DNA of 23,255 bases, taken from positions 3,922 to 27,176 of the forward strand of contig DFSS01000043.1 in the NCBI GenBank assembly GCA_002381225.1. Direction: 5' to 3'. The notes under the pieces were generated by a model, which was not told the DNA's origin, did no database searches, and worked only from the letters and a program-made list of their open reading frames with translations. Positions 1-9,122 of the stretch are shown here, in pieces; the stretch's first letter is position 1; each line of letters opens with the position of its first letter. A program made the translations under genes and the position numbers. The DNA is from Flavobacteriales bacterium UBA3431 (GTDB lineage Bacteria; Bacteroidota; Bacteroidia; Flavobacteriales; Schleiferiaceae).

Positions 1-1683
1 GGCGCGGTCATTCCGATTTTGGCTTTTTACATTGTCGCGGCTGAAGAGCAAGGAGTAGCCTTGAGCGAACTCAGCGGAACCATTCAGAACGACATCCTGA
101 AGGAGTTCATGGTCCGCAATACCTACATCTATCCGCCCACCCCCAGCATGCGGCTGATTGCCGACATTTTTCAATACACCTCTGCGCACATGCCGCGGTT
201 TAACAGCATTTCCATCTCCGGCTACCACATGCAGGAAGCGGGCGCTACGGCAGCCATCGAGCTTGCCTACACGCTGGCGGACGGACTCGAATACCTGCGA
301 ACTGGGGTAGCGAGTGGATTGGACATTGATGATTTTGCACCGCGCTTGAGTTTTTTCTGGGGCATCGGAATGGATTTTCTCACGGAGGTAGCCAAACTTC
401 GGGCTGGCCGTGTGCTATGGGACCGAATCGTTGGTTCTTTTTCGCCCAAAAACCCCAAAAGCCGAGCCCTTCGAACCCACTGTCAAACGAGCGGTTGGTC
501 CCTCACCGAGCAGAAGCCCTTCAACAACGTAACCCGAACAGCCGTCGAAGCCATGGCGGCCGTTTTAGGGGGCACCCAGTCCTTGCACACCAATGCCCTG
601 GATGAAGCCATCGCCTTGCCGACGGATTATTCGGCCCGAATCGCCCGTGAAACCCAATTGTACCTGCAGCAAAAAAGCGGCGTAACCCGCTTTGTCGATC
701 CCTTTGGGGGCAGCCACGAGGTAGAACGGCGCACCGCGGCCTTGATGGATGAAGCCTGGGCACTCATGGAAGAAATTGATGCTTTGGGGGGCATGGCCAA
801 AGCCATTGAACAGGGCCTGCCCAAGCTGCGCATCGAAGAAGCCGCCGCAAAAAAACAGGCGCGTTTGGACCGAGGCAAGGACATTTTGGTTGGGGTGAAT
901 GCCTTTCTTTCCGAAACCGAAACAGAGGTGGAAGTCCGCGAAGTCGACAACACCGCCGTTCGCCTATCCCAGCTTCAGCGGCTGGAAACGCTCAAAGCGG
1001 ATCGGTCTTCAGAGGCCGTCTCCAAGGCGCTCGCCGACCTTAAATCCGCCGCGGCTTCAGAGGGGAATATCCTCGAAGCGGCCATCCATGCGGCCCGTGC
1101 TCGTGCCACACTGGGGGAAATCAGCGATACCTTAGAGGCTATATTCGGCCGCTACCAGGCGACCACACAACTCATCTCGGGCGTGTACAAGAAAGAAAAC
1201 GACTCCCATCCCGCCTTCCAAGCGGCCCGTGCGTTAGCGGATACCTTCGCGCAACACGAGGGGCGCCGCCCCCGTATTTTGGTGGCCAAAATGGGGCAAG
1301 ACGGCCACGACCGCGGCGCCAAAGTGGTGGCCAGCAGTTTTGCGGACATGGGATTTGATGTGGATTTGGGGCCATTGTTTCAGACGCCCGAGGAGACCGC
1401 GCGACAAGCCATCGAAAACGACGTGCATTGGGTCGGCGTCAGCTCCCTCGCGGCAGGCCATAAAACCCTGGTGCCTCAGCTTCTCGATGCGCTCCGAGCC
1501 ATGGGCCGTCCCGATATTTTGGTAGTGGTGGGTGGCGTCATTCCCAAAGGCGACTATGCGGGGCTCTTTGAGCTTGGGGTGGCTGGAATTTTTGGGCCGG
1601 GAACGCCCATTGCCGAATCCGCAAGCCAGCTCTTGGCCCAAATGATGCAGCACCGATTCCCTGACCATGGCCATCAATCCTAA
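1..1683 (+). CDS. mutB: Methylmalonyl-CoA mutase, large/catalytic subunit (5' end outside window)
   Basis: Converts methylmalonyl-CoA and succinyl-CoA using adenosylcobalamin, in cytoplasmic propionate metabolism. The frame is open from base 1 (GAVIPI, then [13 protein letters not shown]), so the gene begins upstream; 560 residues are visible and roughly 150 N-terminal residues are missing compared with usual large subunits of about 710. The visible part starts in the substrate-binding barrel, with the family stretches [20 protein letters not shown] and [12 protein letters not shown]. It ends in a B12-binding domain (about residues 420-550 of the visible part) carrying the cobalt-ligand motif DGHDRG at 434-439, the downstream GVSSLAAGH and a GG loop (VVVGGVIP). 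The stop overlaps the start of meaB by 17 bases, which supports co-transcription. The family assignment is secure; only the start is unknown. Confidence 0.97.
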   Translation, partial: GAVIPILAFYIVAAEEQGVALSELSGTIQNDILKEFMVRNTYIYPPTPSMRLIADIFQYTSAHMPRFNSISISGYHMQEAGATAAIELAYTLADGLEYLRTGVASGLDIDDFAPRLSFFWGIGMDFLTEVAKLRAGRVLWDRIVGSFSPKNPKSRALRTHCQTSGWSLTEQKPFNNVTRTAVEAMAAVLGGTQSLHTNALDEAIALPTDYSARIARETQLYLQQKSGVTRFVDPFGGSHEVERRTAALMDEAWALMEEIDALGGMAKAIEQGLPKLRIEEAAAKKQARLDRGKDILVGVNAFLSETETEVEVREVDNTAVRLSQLQRLETLKADRSSEAVSKALADLKSAAASEGNILEAAIHAARARATLGEISDTLEAIFGRYQATTQLISGVYKKENDSHPAFQAARALADTFAQHEGRRPRILVAKMGQDGHDRGAKVVASSFADMGFDVDLGPLFQTPEETARQAIENDVHWVGVSSLAAGHKTLVPQLLDALRAMGRPDILVVVGGVIPKGDYAGLFELGVAGIFGPGTPIAESASQLLAQMMQHRFPDHGHQS

Positions 1684-2689
1684 TTTTCATGCCCCGGAAC
1701 GGGAACATTGGAATGTCCCAGCACTGGCTGAGGGCATTCGCCGCGGAGATCGGAGTGCCCTCGCACGCGGAATTACCCTCGTAGAAAGCGACTTGTCCAC
1801 GGATCAAGGTGCCGCGGCAGAACTCCTAACGAAGTTGCAGCCTGAGCCTTCGGATCAACCTTCTTCCTTCCGACTCGGCATCACGGGCAACCCCGGCGCG
1901 GGGAAAAGCACCTTGATTGAAGCCTTGGGCACGCATTGGAGCGAAGCGGGCCATCGGGTCGCTGTTCTTGCCATTGATCCAAGTAGTTCCCAGCACCACG
2001 GAAGTATCCTCGGGGACAAAACCCGGATGGAAATGCTTGGAAAGGCCACCGGTGCCTTCATCCGTCCCAGCCCTTCTGCTGGGGCATTGGGCGGCATCCA
2101 CAGCCAAACGAGCGAGGTGATTCAATTGTTTGAAGCGGCGGGGTTCTCGCGCATCGTGATTGAAACGGTGGGCGTGGGCCAAAACGAAACCGCCATTCAA
2201 GGGGTGGTGGATTTCACCCTGCTTGTCGCGCTTCCTGGGGCCGGCGATGAGGTCCAAGGACTCAAACGCGGAGTCATGGAAGCCGCGGATCTTATTTGGG
2301 TCAACAAAGCCGATGGGGCGCATAAGGCGGCTGCAGAACAGGCTGCGGGCCAATTGCGCCAAGCGCTGGGGCTTTTTAACCGGGCGGACGACCAGCATGT
2401 GGAGGTATTGGTTGGAAGCGCCTTGGATCAAGCCTCCCTCACTCCCTTGTGGGATGCATTGGACCGGGGCTTGCGATGGGGTTGGGCCAGTGACCGAACA
2501 GTTGAGCGCCGTCGCGCTCAAAAGCGGACGCACATGACACGCCGGATTCAAGCGGGATTATGGTCGGAAGCCCTCGATCAGGGACAGTCCGTCTTGGCTG
2601 AATTGGAAGAAAAGGTGGCGAATGGGGAGCTCTCTCCCACGGAAGGCGCCTTAGAATTCTTGCGCCATCTCTCGGCGAAGCACCGATAA
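1667..2689 (+). CDS. meaB: Methylmalonyl-CoA mutase-associated GTPase MeaB (ArgK family)
   Basis: P-loop GTPase of the G3E group that protects and reactivates methylmalonyl-CoA mutase and gates cobalamin loading. It is 340 aa, normal for the family. Visible motifs: Walker A GNPGAGKS (residues 74-81), IDPSS (103-107), the family stretch ETVGVGQNE (166-174) and the guanine-specificity motif NKAD (213-216). The ATG at 1667 lies inside the end of the mutase gene in another frame, giving a 17-base overlap and probable translational coupling. The 3' end overlaps the convergent gene at 2651-3172 by 39 bases. Older databases call this family LAO/AO transport ATPase; the position behind a mutase supports the MeaB role. 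Confidence 0.96.
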   Translation: MAINPNFHAPEREHWNVPALAEGIRRGDRSALARGITLVESDLSTDQGAAAELLTKLQPEPSDQPSSFRLGITGNPGAGKSTLIEALGTHWSEAGHRVAVLAIDPSSSQHHGSILGDKTRMEMLGKATGAFIRPSPSAGALGGIHSQTSEVIQLFEAAGFSRIVIETVGVGQNETAIQGVVDFTLLVALPGAGDEVQGLKRGVMEAADLIWVNKADGAHKAAAEQAAGQLRQALGLFNRADDQHVEVLVGSALDQASLTPLWDALDRGLRWGWASDRTVERRRAQKRTHMTRRIQAGLWSEALDQGQSVLAELEEKVANGELSPTEGALEFLRHLSAKHR

Positions 2690-3172
2690 GGCGGTGCGGG
2701 TGGGCAAGGTTCCCATCTCCATGGCACGGGTCAAAATCGCTTTACTCAAGTCCGCTCCCGTCGCCTCAGGGTCCAGGTCTGCCGCGACGGTATTCATCAT
2801 GGATACCATGGCGCTTTTGGCCGTCACGACCATTTCCCAAACATGTTCCGAGACATACACCTGCTGCGAAAGGTTGTGTTCGAATTCACTGCGAATTGCC
2901 TGTTGAAGCAAGATGAGGTACTCCGATTTGGAGAGTTTTCCCGCTTTGACCCGAAGTAGTAGGGAGTTGGGGCTAATGCGTTCCAACAGGAGAGCCAGAC
3001 GCTCGTAGGCCTGCATACGTATGGGCAAGGCCTGCTTTTGGAAAGCGGCCATGCGCTCACTGCGACGGCGCTTGTCCTCGTTGTCCAAGAAACTCGACAT
3101 CATCAAATACACCACAATCAAGATCAGGATCGAAGGGAAAATGGTGCGAATAGTATCGTAGAAAACATCCAT
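2651..3172 (-). CDS. Small membrane-anchored protein, Bacteroidota-type, unknown function (DUF7935-like)
   Basis: A 173-aa protein with one N-terminal membrane helix (about residues 9-29, IFPSILILIVVYLMMSSFL) followed by a charged stretch (DNEDKRRRSER) and a soluble, mostly helical domain. The conserved-looking core is LPIRMQAYERLALLLERISP (49-68) and IRSEFEHNLSQQVYVSEHVW (93-112), which resembles an uncharacterised family common in Flavobacteriia; the family name is from memory and less certain than the resemblance. The frame stays open upstream, but ATG at 3172 is preferred because it places the hydrophobic helix at the N-terminus and leaves a normal 43-base gap to the divergent aminotransferase gene. 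The last 39 bases run under the end of meaB. Confidence 0.85.
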   Translation of the reverse strand: MDVFYDTIRTIFPSILILIVVYLMMSSFLDNEDKRRRSERMAAFQKQALPIRMQAYERLALLLERISPNSLLLRVKAGKLSKSEYLILLQQAIRSEFEHNLSQQVYVSEHVWEMVVTAKSAMVSMMNTVAADLDPEATGADLSKAILTRAMEMGTLPTRTALSVLRREMAQEF

Positions 3173-3204
3173 GCCGCAAATATCGCCCATTTCCCGGCAA
3201 TTCA

Positions 3205-3212
3205 TACTTTTG
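3205..3212 (+). promoter_or_regulatory. Possible Bacteroidota -7 element (TACTTTTG) before the aminotransferase gene
   Basis: TACTTTTG matches the Bacteroidota -7 consensus TAnnTTTG exactly and lies in the 43-base gap between two divergent genes. No clear TTG element sits 17-23 bases upstream. The box ends only three bases before the ATG at 3216, so real use would imply a nearly leaderless mRNA. Chance occurrence is possible. Confidence 0.3.
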
Positions 3213-3215
3213 AGC

Positions 3216-4400
3216 ATGCTTTTTCTATCCCAGCGCGTGCAGTCTTTGGCCCTGCCGATGACTATCGAAATGACCAAAAAAAGCCGTGCCCTGCAAGAGG
3301 CCGGCCATGACATTATCAGCCTAAGCCTGGGGGAGCCCGACTTTGATACCCCTGACTTTGCCAAAGCGGCTGGGATGGAGGGTATTGAGCAGAACTACTC
3401 GCATTACATGCCCGTCCCCGGCTATCCAGACCTGCGTCAAGCGGTGTGCGAAAAGTTTCAGCGCGACAACGGCTTGCGCTACCGCCCGGAGGAAATCATC
3501 GTCAGCACAGGAGCAAAACAATCCATTGCAAACCTGATGATGGCCCTCGTGAATCCGGGGGACGAAGTGATCATTCCAGCGCCCTATTGGGTGTCGTATG
3601 CGGATTTGGCGGAATTTGTGGGCGGCACCGTCGTGAGCCCCAAGGCGGGCATTGAGCAAGATTTTAAAATCACGGCGGCCCAGTTAGAGGCCGCTATCAG
3701 CCCCCGCACCAAATTGCTGATTTTCTCCAGCCCCAACAACCCTAGCGGGGCAATGTACAGCCGCACCGAACTCGAAGCCCTGGCCACCGTACTCCGTGCG
3801 CACCCTCACGTGTGGGTGATCAGCGACGAGATCTACGAATACATCCAGTATGGGGTGGAACACGTGAGCATCGCCTCCCTGGAGGGCATGTGGGAACGCA
3901 CCGCCACGGTCAACGGCTTGTCCAAGGGATTTGCCATGACGGGATGGCGGCTCGGCTACATGGGTGCCCCCCTCGAACTAGCCAAAGCCTGCGAAAAAAT
4001 CCAAAGCCAAATCACCAGCGGCGCCTCCAGCATTGCCCAGCGCGCGGCCATTGCGGCCCTGCATGCGGGTCCGCAGCCCGTGCAATACATGATAGACGCG
4101 TTTACGGCCCGCCGCACCCTCTTGGCCAAGGCCCTGTCCGAAGCGGACAAACTCGTGGTGAAAGCGCCAGAAGGCGCCTTCTACCTATTTGTCGACGCTT
4201 CGGCCTACCTCAGCCCGTCCAATCCCACCGCACTCGATCTATGCATGCGTCTGCTCGAAGGGGGCGTTGCCGCGGTCCCAGGCGAAGCATTCGGGCTAGA
4301 TGGCTATATTCGGTTTAGTTACGCCGCATCGGAGGAGGATCTCCGTCGGGCTGCGGAGCGAATTGTCCGTACCTTAAACGGACTGAATTCCGCTTCATGA
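3216..4400 (+). CDS. Pyridoxal-phosphate aminotransferase, class I (aspartate aminotransferase-like)
   Basis: Fold-type I PLP enzyme that moves amino groups between amino acids and 2-oxo acids in the cytoplasm; closest in appearance to the aspartate aminotransferase subgroup found in Bacteroidota and thermophiles. The product is 394 aa from ATG 3216. An upstream in-frame ATG at 3171 adds 15 residues that do not look like the family, whereas LSQRVQSLALPMTIEMTKKS matches the usual N-terminus. Visible motifs: SLGEPDFDTP, SPNNPSG (residues 172-178), the DEIYEYIQY stretch, the Schiff-base lysine K237 in SKGFAMTGWRLGY, and YIRFSYA near the C-terminus with the carboxylate-binding arginine. The stop overlaps the start of the K+ transporter gene (ATGA). 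Exact substrate is inferred. Confidence 0.93.
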   Translation: MLFLSQRVQSLALPMTIEMTKKSRALQEAGHDIISLSLGEPDFDTPDFAKAAGMEGIEQNYSHYMPVPGYPDLRQAVCEKFQRDNGLRYRPEEIIVSTGAKQSIANLMMALVNPGDEVIIPAPYWVSYADLAEFVGGTVVSPKAGIEQDFKITAAQLEAAISPRTKLLIFSSPNNPSGAMYSRTELEALATVLRAHPHVWVISDEIYEYIQYGVEHVSIASLEGMWERTATVNGLSKGFAMTGWRLGYMGAPLELAKACEKIQSQITSGASSIAQRAAIAALHAGPQPVQYMIDAFTARRTLLAKALSEADKLVVKAPEGAFYLFVDASAYLSPSNPTALDLCMRLLEGGVAAVPGEAFGLDGYIRFSYAASEEDLRRAAERIVRTLNGLNSAS

Positions 4401-6226
4401 GTACTTCCCGTCGGCAAACGGTCAACCGCATTCGCGAATGGATCAACCTTCGCATCTACGACAGTAAAATTCCGGCCATCCGTTTGCTGCGTTACACCAG
4501 TGTCCCGCTTTCCATCGCGGCGGTGGTGAGCCTTTTGCTCAGCCATGGATTCGCCTTGGAACCGGACCAAAAAGCCTGGGTAGATTACTTGCTTAAAACG
4601 ACTATTGGCTTCTACATTTTGAAGTACGTGGTGGAATTTTTCTATTCTTTCTCCCCGCTACAGTACCTGAAAGATTCCCGCTGGGAGGGTCTGCTCATGG
4701 GCTACATGACGGTCAACATCCTTTCATTCAACCTGTTTGGAGTCGAAATACTCTCGACGTTGGGAGGCTATCTCGGCATAGAACAACTGGACGCTTTCTT
4801 CATGGTTTTTGTGCAGGCTTATTTCTTGCTCTTTGTGGCGCTTGAAATTGGCAAAGCGAGTCGGCTTCTTCCCATGCTCCGCCTAAGTCCCCCTGCGCTC
4901 CTGGTCAGCAGTTTTATTCTCCTGATGATCGTGGGGACGGGCCTGCTCTGGATGCCCGAAATGACCAAATCAGGCACAGGACTCAGCCTGAAGGAAGCAA
5001 TCTTCACCTCGGTGTCGGCGGTTTCTGTCACGGGCTTGAACATCATCGATGTGGCCTCGACGCTGAGCTTCAAAGGGAAGTTCGTCGTGATGGTACTCAT
5101 CCAATTCGGCGGTTTAAACTTCATTGCCTTTGCTTCCATTTTTGCCATGCTCGCCAACCCCGCCTTGGGAACCCGCTACAAAAGCCTTCTCCAAGCCAAC
5201 TACAGCAGCGATTCCCTCGAAGGGTCGGTGGATCTCATTCGGGAAATCTTCCGCTTCAGCTTTTTCTTTGAATTAGGCGCCGCGGCGCTCCTCTTCTTTT
5301 CCTGGGGCGACCTCGAGTTTGCCCATATCGGGGACCGCATTTTCTACAGCCTATTTCATGCCATCAGCGCATTTAATAACGCTGGATTTAGCCTCTTTTC
5401 TGAGGGCATGGCGCATCCTGCCTTGGCCTACAACATCCCCTTGGTCGTGGTCATTGGGGTCACCATCGTCTTGGGAGGGCTTGGATTCACGACCATCCAC
5501 GATTTGTTCTCGACGCAGGCCTATGCGGCCCGCCGACGCAACCCATGGATTCACCTGCATGTCAATACGAAAATTGCCCTCTACGCTGCCTTGATCCTCA
5601 TCCCTCTGGGAGCACTTTTCTTTGCTGCCCTGGAATGGAATAGCACGATGCTTGGCATGGACCAAGGGCACCGCGTACTCACCGCGCTCTTCCAGTCCAT
5701 CACCACGCGTACTGCCGGATTTAACACCGTGGACTTTGGAGCCGTGGCCCTGCCTACGTTGCTCATTTTAATCGTCTTCATGTTTATCGGCGGCTCTTCG
5801 GGGTCTACGGCGGGAGGTATCAAAACCTCGACGTTCGCCTTGGTCTTTGTGAATGCCCTAGCCACCATCCGCGGCCGGAAACGCGTCGAAATGTTCCACT
5901 CCACGATTCCCGTAGAGTTGCTCAACTTAGCCATGAGTGCCTTCTTGTTCTCGGCGAGTTCCATCCTCCTGGGAATCTTTATGCTCACCGTCACGGATGG
6001 GCACATCGGACTTGCACGTCTGGCCTTCGAAGAGGTGAGTGCCTTCTGTACCGTGGGACTATCGACAGGCATCACGGCCGAATTAAGCACCGCCGGGCAA
6101 ACTATCTTGATGCTTTCCATGTTAGTAGGGCGTGTGGGGACCGTAACTTTGGCCTTCGCATTGACCAGCCGTAAGAAAGAATCCCACGAGTACACCTACC
6201 CCAAAGCCAACGTGCAGGTAGGATAA
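4397..6226 (+). CDS. trkH: TrkH/KtrB-family potassium uptake protein with extra N-terminal membrane domain
   Basis: Inner-membrane K+ translocation subunit of the Trk/Ktr/HKT superfamily. It is 609 aa, about 130-150 longer than usual members. The four filter loops are present, each with its glycine: SVTGLN (210-215, G213), NNAGFS (327-332, G330), RTAGFN (438-443, G441) and CTVGLS (551-556, G554), plus the SSGSTAGG stretch (467-474). Residues about 30-150 hold four additional hydrophobic segments (about 33-50, 64-85, 98-120, 132-150) that precede the first canonical helix and have no counterpart in standard TrkH. The gene starts by ATGA overlap with the aminotransferase gene and sits 11 bases before menG/ubiE. 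No TrkA/KtrA regulatory subunit lies in the window, so the partner is unknown. Confidence 0.93.
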   Translation: MSTSRRQTVNRIREWINLRIYDSKIPAIRLLRYTSVPLSIAAVVSLLLSHGFALEPDQKAWVDYLLKTTIGFYILKYVVEFFYSFSPLQYLKDSRWEGLLMGYMTVNILSFNLFGVEILSTLGGYLGIEQLDAFFMVFVQAYFLLFVALEIGKASRLLPMLRLSPPALLVSSFILLMIVGTGLLWMPEMTKSGTGLSLKEAIFTSVSAVSVTGLNIIDVASTLSFKGKFVVMVLIQFGGLNFIAFASIFAMLANPALGTRYKSLLQANYSSDSLEGSVDLIREIFRFSFFFELGAAALLFFSWGDLEFAHIGDRIFYSLFHAISAFNNAGFSLFSEGMAHPALAYNIPLVVVIGVTIVLGGLGFTTIHDLFSTQAYAARRRNPWIHLHVNTKIALYAALILIPLGALFFAALEWNSTMLGMDQGHRVLTALFQSITTRTAGFNTVDFGAVALPTLLILIVFMFIGGSSGSTAGGIKTSTFALVFVNALATIRGRKRVEMFHSTIPVELLNLAMSAFLFSASSILLGIFMLTVTDGHIGLARLAFEEVSAFCTVGLSTGITAELSTAGQTILMLSMLVGRVGTVTLAFALTSRKKESHEYTYPKANVQVG

Positions 6227-6237
6227 GCACCCCCACC

Positions 6238-6975
6238 ATGGACCCTGTCAAACCGTATAGCGCCGAAGGCTCCAAAAAGGAGCAAGTAGCCCACATGTTC
6301 AATGCCATTTCCAAGCGGTACGACGTGCTCAACCGCACCTTGTCGCTTGGGATTGACGTTTTGTGGCGTCGCCGTACGGTGGCCGCCGTGCGCAAAGCCG
6401 GAGCAAAGGACATTTTGGATGTGGCAACCGGAACCGCCGATTTGGCGATTGCCCTCCACCGTGGCATTCCCGGGAGCCGGGTTCAAGGTGTCGACATTTC
6501 GGCGGGCATGTTGGACGTGGGGCGCGAAAAAATCACCCGGCGTGGCTTGGATCCAAATATCCCTCTTCATTTGGGAGATGGCGAGTCGCTGCCCTTTGAG
6601 AACGCCTCGTTTGACGCTGTCACGGTCGCCTTTGGAGTACGGAATTTTGAACACCTCGAGCAAGGATTGCGGGATATGAAACGGGTACTTCGCCCCGGTG
6701 GAAGCTTGGCCGTGTTGGAGTTTTCACAACCCGAAAGCTTTCCTTTCCGTCCGCTGTATTTCTTCTATTTCAAGCACATCCTTCCCACCATCGGCAAGTG
6801 GGTTTCCAAGGATTCCTCCGCCTACACCTACCTGCCTGCGAGCGTGGAGGCCTTCCCATACGGGGATGCCTTTGCTCAAAAGCTCAAGGAGGCGGGATTC
6901 ACCCAGGTGTCCATTCGTCCACTGACCTTTGGCGTGGCGAGTTTGTATGTCGCACATACGGAGTCCGCGAACTAA
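6238..6975 (+). CDS. ubiE: Demethylmenaquinone methyltransferase (MenG/UbiE)
   Basis: SAM-dependent C-methyltransferase that makes menaquinone from demethylmenaquinone, the last step of the respiratory quinone pathway in this phylum. It is 245 aa, a normal length. Visible: the signature region VAHMFNAISKRYDVLNRTLS (17-36), SAM-binding motif ILDVATGTADLA (59-70), GVDISAGML, and the second signature DAVTVAFGVRNF. It follows trkH by 11 bases and precedes porT by 13, suggesting one transcript from 3216 to 7675. Ubiquinone is not expected in this phylum, so the menaquinone role is preferred. Confidence 0.96.
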   Translation: MDPVKPYSAEGSKKEQVAHMFNAISKRYDVLNRTLSLGIDVLWRRRTVAAVRKAGAKDILDVATGTADLAIALHRGIPGSRVQGVDISAGMLDVGREKITRRGLDPNIPLHLGDGESLPFENASFDAVTVAFGVRNFEHLEQGLRDMKRVLRPGGSLAVLEFSQPESFPFRPLYFFYFKHILPTIGKWVSKDSSAYTYLPASVEAFPYGDAFAQKLKEAGFTQVSIRPLTFGVASLYVAHTESAN

Positions 6976-6988
6976 ACGTTTTCCTTCC

Positions 6989-7675
6989 ATGCGCACACCG
7001 TTCATCGCCCTCCTTTTCATCCTACCCGGAGCACTCTGGGCCCAAGGACAAAGCTTGAACTTGCCGCGTTACGACCAAAAGCCCATCCACTTCGGGTTCA
7101 TTCTGGGCACCAGCCGTATGGATTTTTCCTACCGACCTGGCACTTCGTGGCCCAGTACGGTGTACGGCGTGGCTACTGGCCCGCAATTGGGTTACACCGT
7201 AGGAATTGTGAGCAACCTTCGCCTCAACGACAACATGGACCTCCGCTTTGTTCCGACCTATTCGGCGGGGGAACGCAAACTTTTCTTTGATGCCGTGGAT
7301 CCCAGCGACGGCCTGCGCAAAACCATTGAGCGGCGTATGGAATCCTCGTTGGTCATTTTTCCTCTCGAATTCAAATGGAAAACCGACCGCATTGACAACC
7401 ACCGGTGGTATGTGCTCGGCAGTCTTTACGGCCAATGGGACCTCGCCTCCAAAGCCAAGGTGGCGGACGACCGCATTTTCAAATTGCAGGCCGGAGAATT
7501 TGGCTATGAAGTGGCCGTGGGTATGGACCTGTACTTTGAATACTTCAAGCTCTCCCCCCAGTTACGCGCCACTTTTGGGCAAGGGAATCTTCGGGTGGAC
7601 GATGGAACCGCCTACGCTCAAGCCCTGCCCGTGGTGCAGACGCGGACGATGGCCTGGATTTTCACCTTTGAGTAA
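6989..7675 (+). CDS. porT: PorT-family protein of the type IX secretion / gliding system
   Basis: Predicted outer-membrane beta-barrel protein of the PorT family, required for type IX secretion in Porphyromonas and relatives. The product is 228 aa. The start at 6989 gives a clear signal peptide (MRTPFIALLFILPGALWAQ); the longer in-frame extension upstream lies within ubiE and is rejected. The mature N-terminus LNLPRYDQKPIHFGFILGTS closely resembles the PorT family start, and alternating amphipathic strands continue to a terminal aromatic residue pattern (WIFTFE). Its place behind ubiE matches an arrangement recalled from other Flavobacteriia. No other T9SS gene is in the window, so function rests on family resemblance. 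Confidence 0.83.
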   Translation: MRTPFIALLFILPGALWAQGQSLNLPRYDQKPIHFGFILGTSRMDFSYRPGTSWPSTVYGVATGPQLGYTVGIVSNLRLNDNMDLRFVPTYSAGERKLFFDAVDPSDGLRKTIERRMESSLVIFPLEFKWKTDRIDNHRWYVLGSLYGQWDLASKAKVADDRIFKLQAGEFGYEVAVGMDLYFEYFKLSPQLRATFGQGNLRVDDGTAYAQALPVVQTRTMAWIFTFE

Positions 7676-7684
7676 AATCTGGGG

Positions 7685-8431
7685 TTAGCCCTGGCTCAAG
7701 CAGGCATAGAGGGCGATGGCGCCCGCCGTTCCCACATTTAAGCTTTCCGTCTTGCTCTGCGGTCCACGTGGGATCGTTAGGATGTGTTGTGCCGCCTCCG
7801 TCCATGGGGCTTCTGGGCCTTGTCCTTCATTGCCGAGGACCAAGGCGGCCGGGGCTTTTCGCGGCAGGGCTGCGGGGGACTCGCCGCCCAAATCAGCCAC
7901 GTACACACTTCGCCCTTCGGCATGAAAGCGCGCCAACAGCTCTTCCGTTGTTCCATACACGAGTGGAACCCGGGCGATGGACCCCATGGACCCTTGGATG
8001 ACTTTGGGATTGAATACCTCCGCCGTGCCCGGGGGAAGCGCCACATAATCGATTCCAAACCAATCCGCCAGACGCAGAAGCGTACCAACATTTCCAGGAT
8101 CTTGCACCCGGTCCAATACCAAGACCCAGCCCCCTTGCGTTGGCGTGAGGGTTTTGTGCCCAAAGACAGCCAAGACCCCCTGAGGGCTCTCTTGGGTGGA
8201 CAATTCGGCTAGCTCGCGGGGCGGAATTTCGACGGCTTTTGGGTGGTCCGCCATCGGACCTTGCGGACTGCGGTATAGTGTAATGAGCGGCCAGCCCTCC
8301 TCCAGGAATTCGGCGATGGCTTTGGGGGATTCGACGAGAAACTGCTCGGCCGTTTCGCGGCCTTTTTTGCGCCAGAGGGCGCGCACCTGGCTGCGTTGAT
8401 TTTTGGATAAGACCGAAGGGGAGGTTTGCAT
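7685..8431 (-). CDS. TrmH/SpoU-family RNA 2'-O-methyltransferase
   Basis: SPOUT (trefoil knot) methyltransferase that 2'-O-methylates ribose in tRNA or rRNA using SAM. It is 248 aa from ATG 8431; a TTG six codons upstream is possible but unneeded. All three family motifs are visible: motif 1 VLDRVQDPGNVGTLLRLADW (105-124, with the conserved N114 and R120), motif 2 LGNEGQG (199-205) and motif 3 IPRG...ESLNVGTAGAI (220-239). The N-terminal part (residues 1-95) resembles the substrate-binding domain (KGRETAEQFLVESPKAI). It is convergent with porT (9-base gap) and divergent from rpe (49-base gap). The RNA target cannot be read from sequence. Confidence 0.92.
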   Translation of the reverse strand: MQTSPSVLSKNQRSQVRALWRKKGRETAEQFLVESPKAIAEFLEEGWPLITLYRSPQGPMADHPKAVEIPPRELAELSTQESPQGVLAVFGHKTLTPTQGGWVLVLDRVQDPGNVGTLLRLADWFGIDYVALPPGTAEVFNPKVIQGSMGSIARVPLVYGTTEELLARFHAEGRSVYVADLGGESPAALPRKAPAALVLGNEGQGPEAPWTEAAQHILTIPRGPQSKTESLNVGTAGAIALYACLSQG

Positions 8432-8456
8432 GGGGCCAAGTTCGGTCAATTGGGCC

Positions 8457-8464
8457 TAATTTTG
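8457..8464 (+). promoter_or_regulatory. Putative -7 element (TAATTTTG) for rpe-tamL
   Basis: TAATTTTG is an exact TAnnTTTG match placed 16 bases before the rpe ATG, in the 49-base gap between divergent genes where a promoter is needed. Transcription would begin near 8470, leaving a very short leader. No convincing -33 TTG is present at the usual spacing. Confidence 0.45.
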
Positions 8465-8480
8465 GCAAAAATCCCCAGCC

Positions 8481-9122
8481 ATGATTGCTCCCTCCGTACT
8501 CTCCGCCGACTTTGCTAACCTCCAACGCGATGTGGAGATGATCAATGCCAGCGAGGCGGCTTGGTTTCACGTAGACATCATGGATGGCGTTTTTGTGCCG
8601 AATTTATCTTTCGGCTTGCCCGTTGTGGAGGCCATCCACCGCCATGCTACGAAGCCCTTGGACGTTCACTTGATGATTGTACAACCTGAACGCTACATCC
8701 AAGAATTCAAGGCCGCTGGCGCCCACGTGCTCACCGTGCACATCGAAGCTTCGACGCACTTGCACCGCACCCTGCAGGCCATCCGTGCCGAGGGCATGCT
8801 CGCCGGAGTGGCCCTAAACCCCCACACGCCCGTTTCGGCCGTTTCTGAAATACTCCACGACGCCGACCTATTCTGCCTCATGAGTGTGAATCCCGGATTT
8901 GGCGGACAGTCCTTCATCCCACAGACCTACGAGAAAGTGCGCCAGTTGCGCCGCATGCTCGACGAAGCGGGAAGCGCGGCCAAGATTGAAATCGATGGCG
9001 GAGTCAATGCCCAAAATGCCGCCGACCTCAAAGCGGCGGGTGCGGACGTCCTCGTCGCGGGCAATGCCGTGTTCAAAGCCCCGGACCCCATTGGTATGAT
9101 TGCCCAATTGCATGGCGCGTAA
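8481..9122 (+). CDS. rpe: Ribulose-phosphate 3-epimerase
   Basis: Interconverts D-ribulose 5-phosphate and D-xylulose 5-phosphate in the non-oxidative pentose phosphate pathway. It is 213 aa, typical for the family, and a complete TIM barrel. Visible: IAPSVLSADF at the start (S8), metal/catalytic residues in HVDIMDG (H30, D32), DVHLMI (H63), the phosphate-loop region MSVNPGFGGQSF, and catalytic D172 in IEIDGGVN, followed by the second phosphate loop VAGNAVF. ATG 8481 is the only sensible start. The last 11 bases overlap the start of tamL. Confidence 0.97.
   Translation: MIAPSVLSADFANLQRDVEMINASEAAWFHVDIMDGVFVPNLSFGLPVVEAIHRHATKPLDVHLMIVQPERYIQEFKAAGAHVLTVHIEASTHLHRTLQAIRAEGMLAGVALNPHTPVSAVSEILHDADLFCLMSVNPGFGGQSFIPQTYEKVRQLRRMLDEAGSAAKIEIDGGVNAQNAADLKAAGADVLVAGNAVFKAPDPIGMIAQLHGA

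Noticed and set aside
1826..2551. A 241-codon minus-strand frame inside meaB
   Set aside because: The plus strand carries all MeaB motifs; the long antisense frame is a by-product of high GC content.
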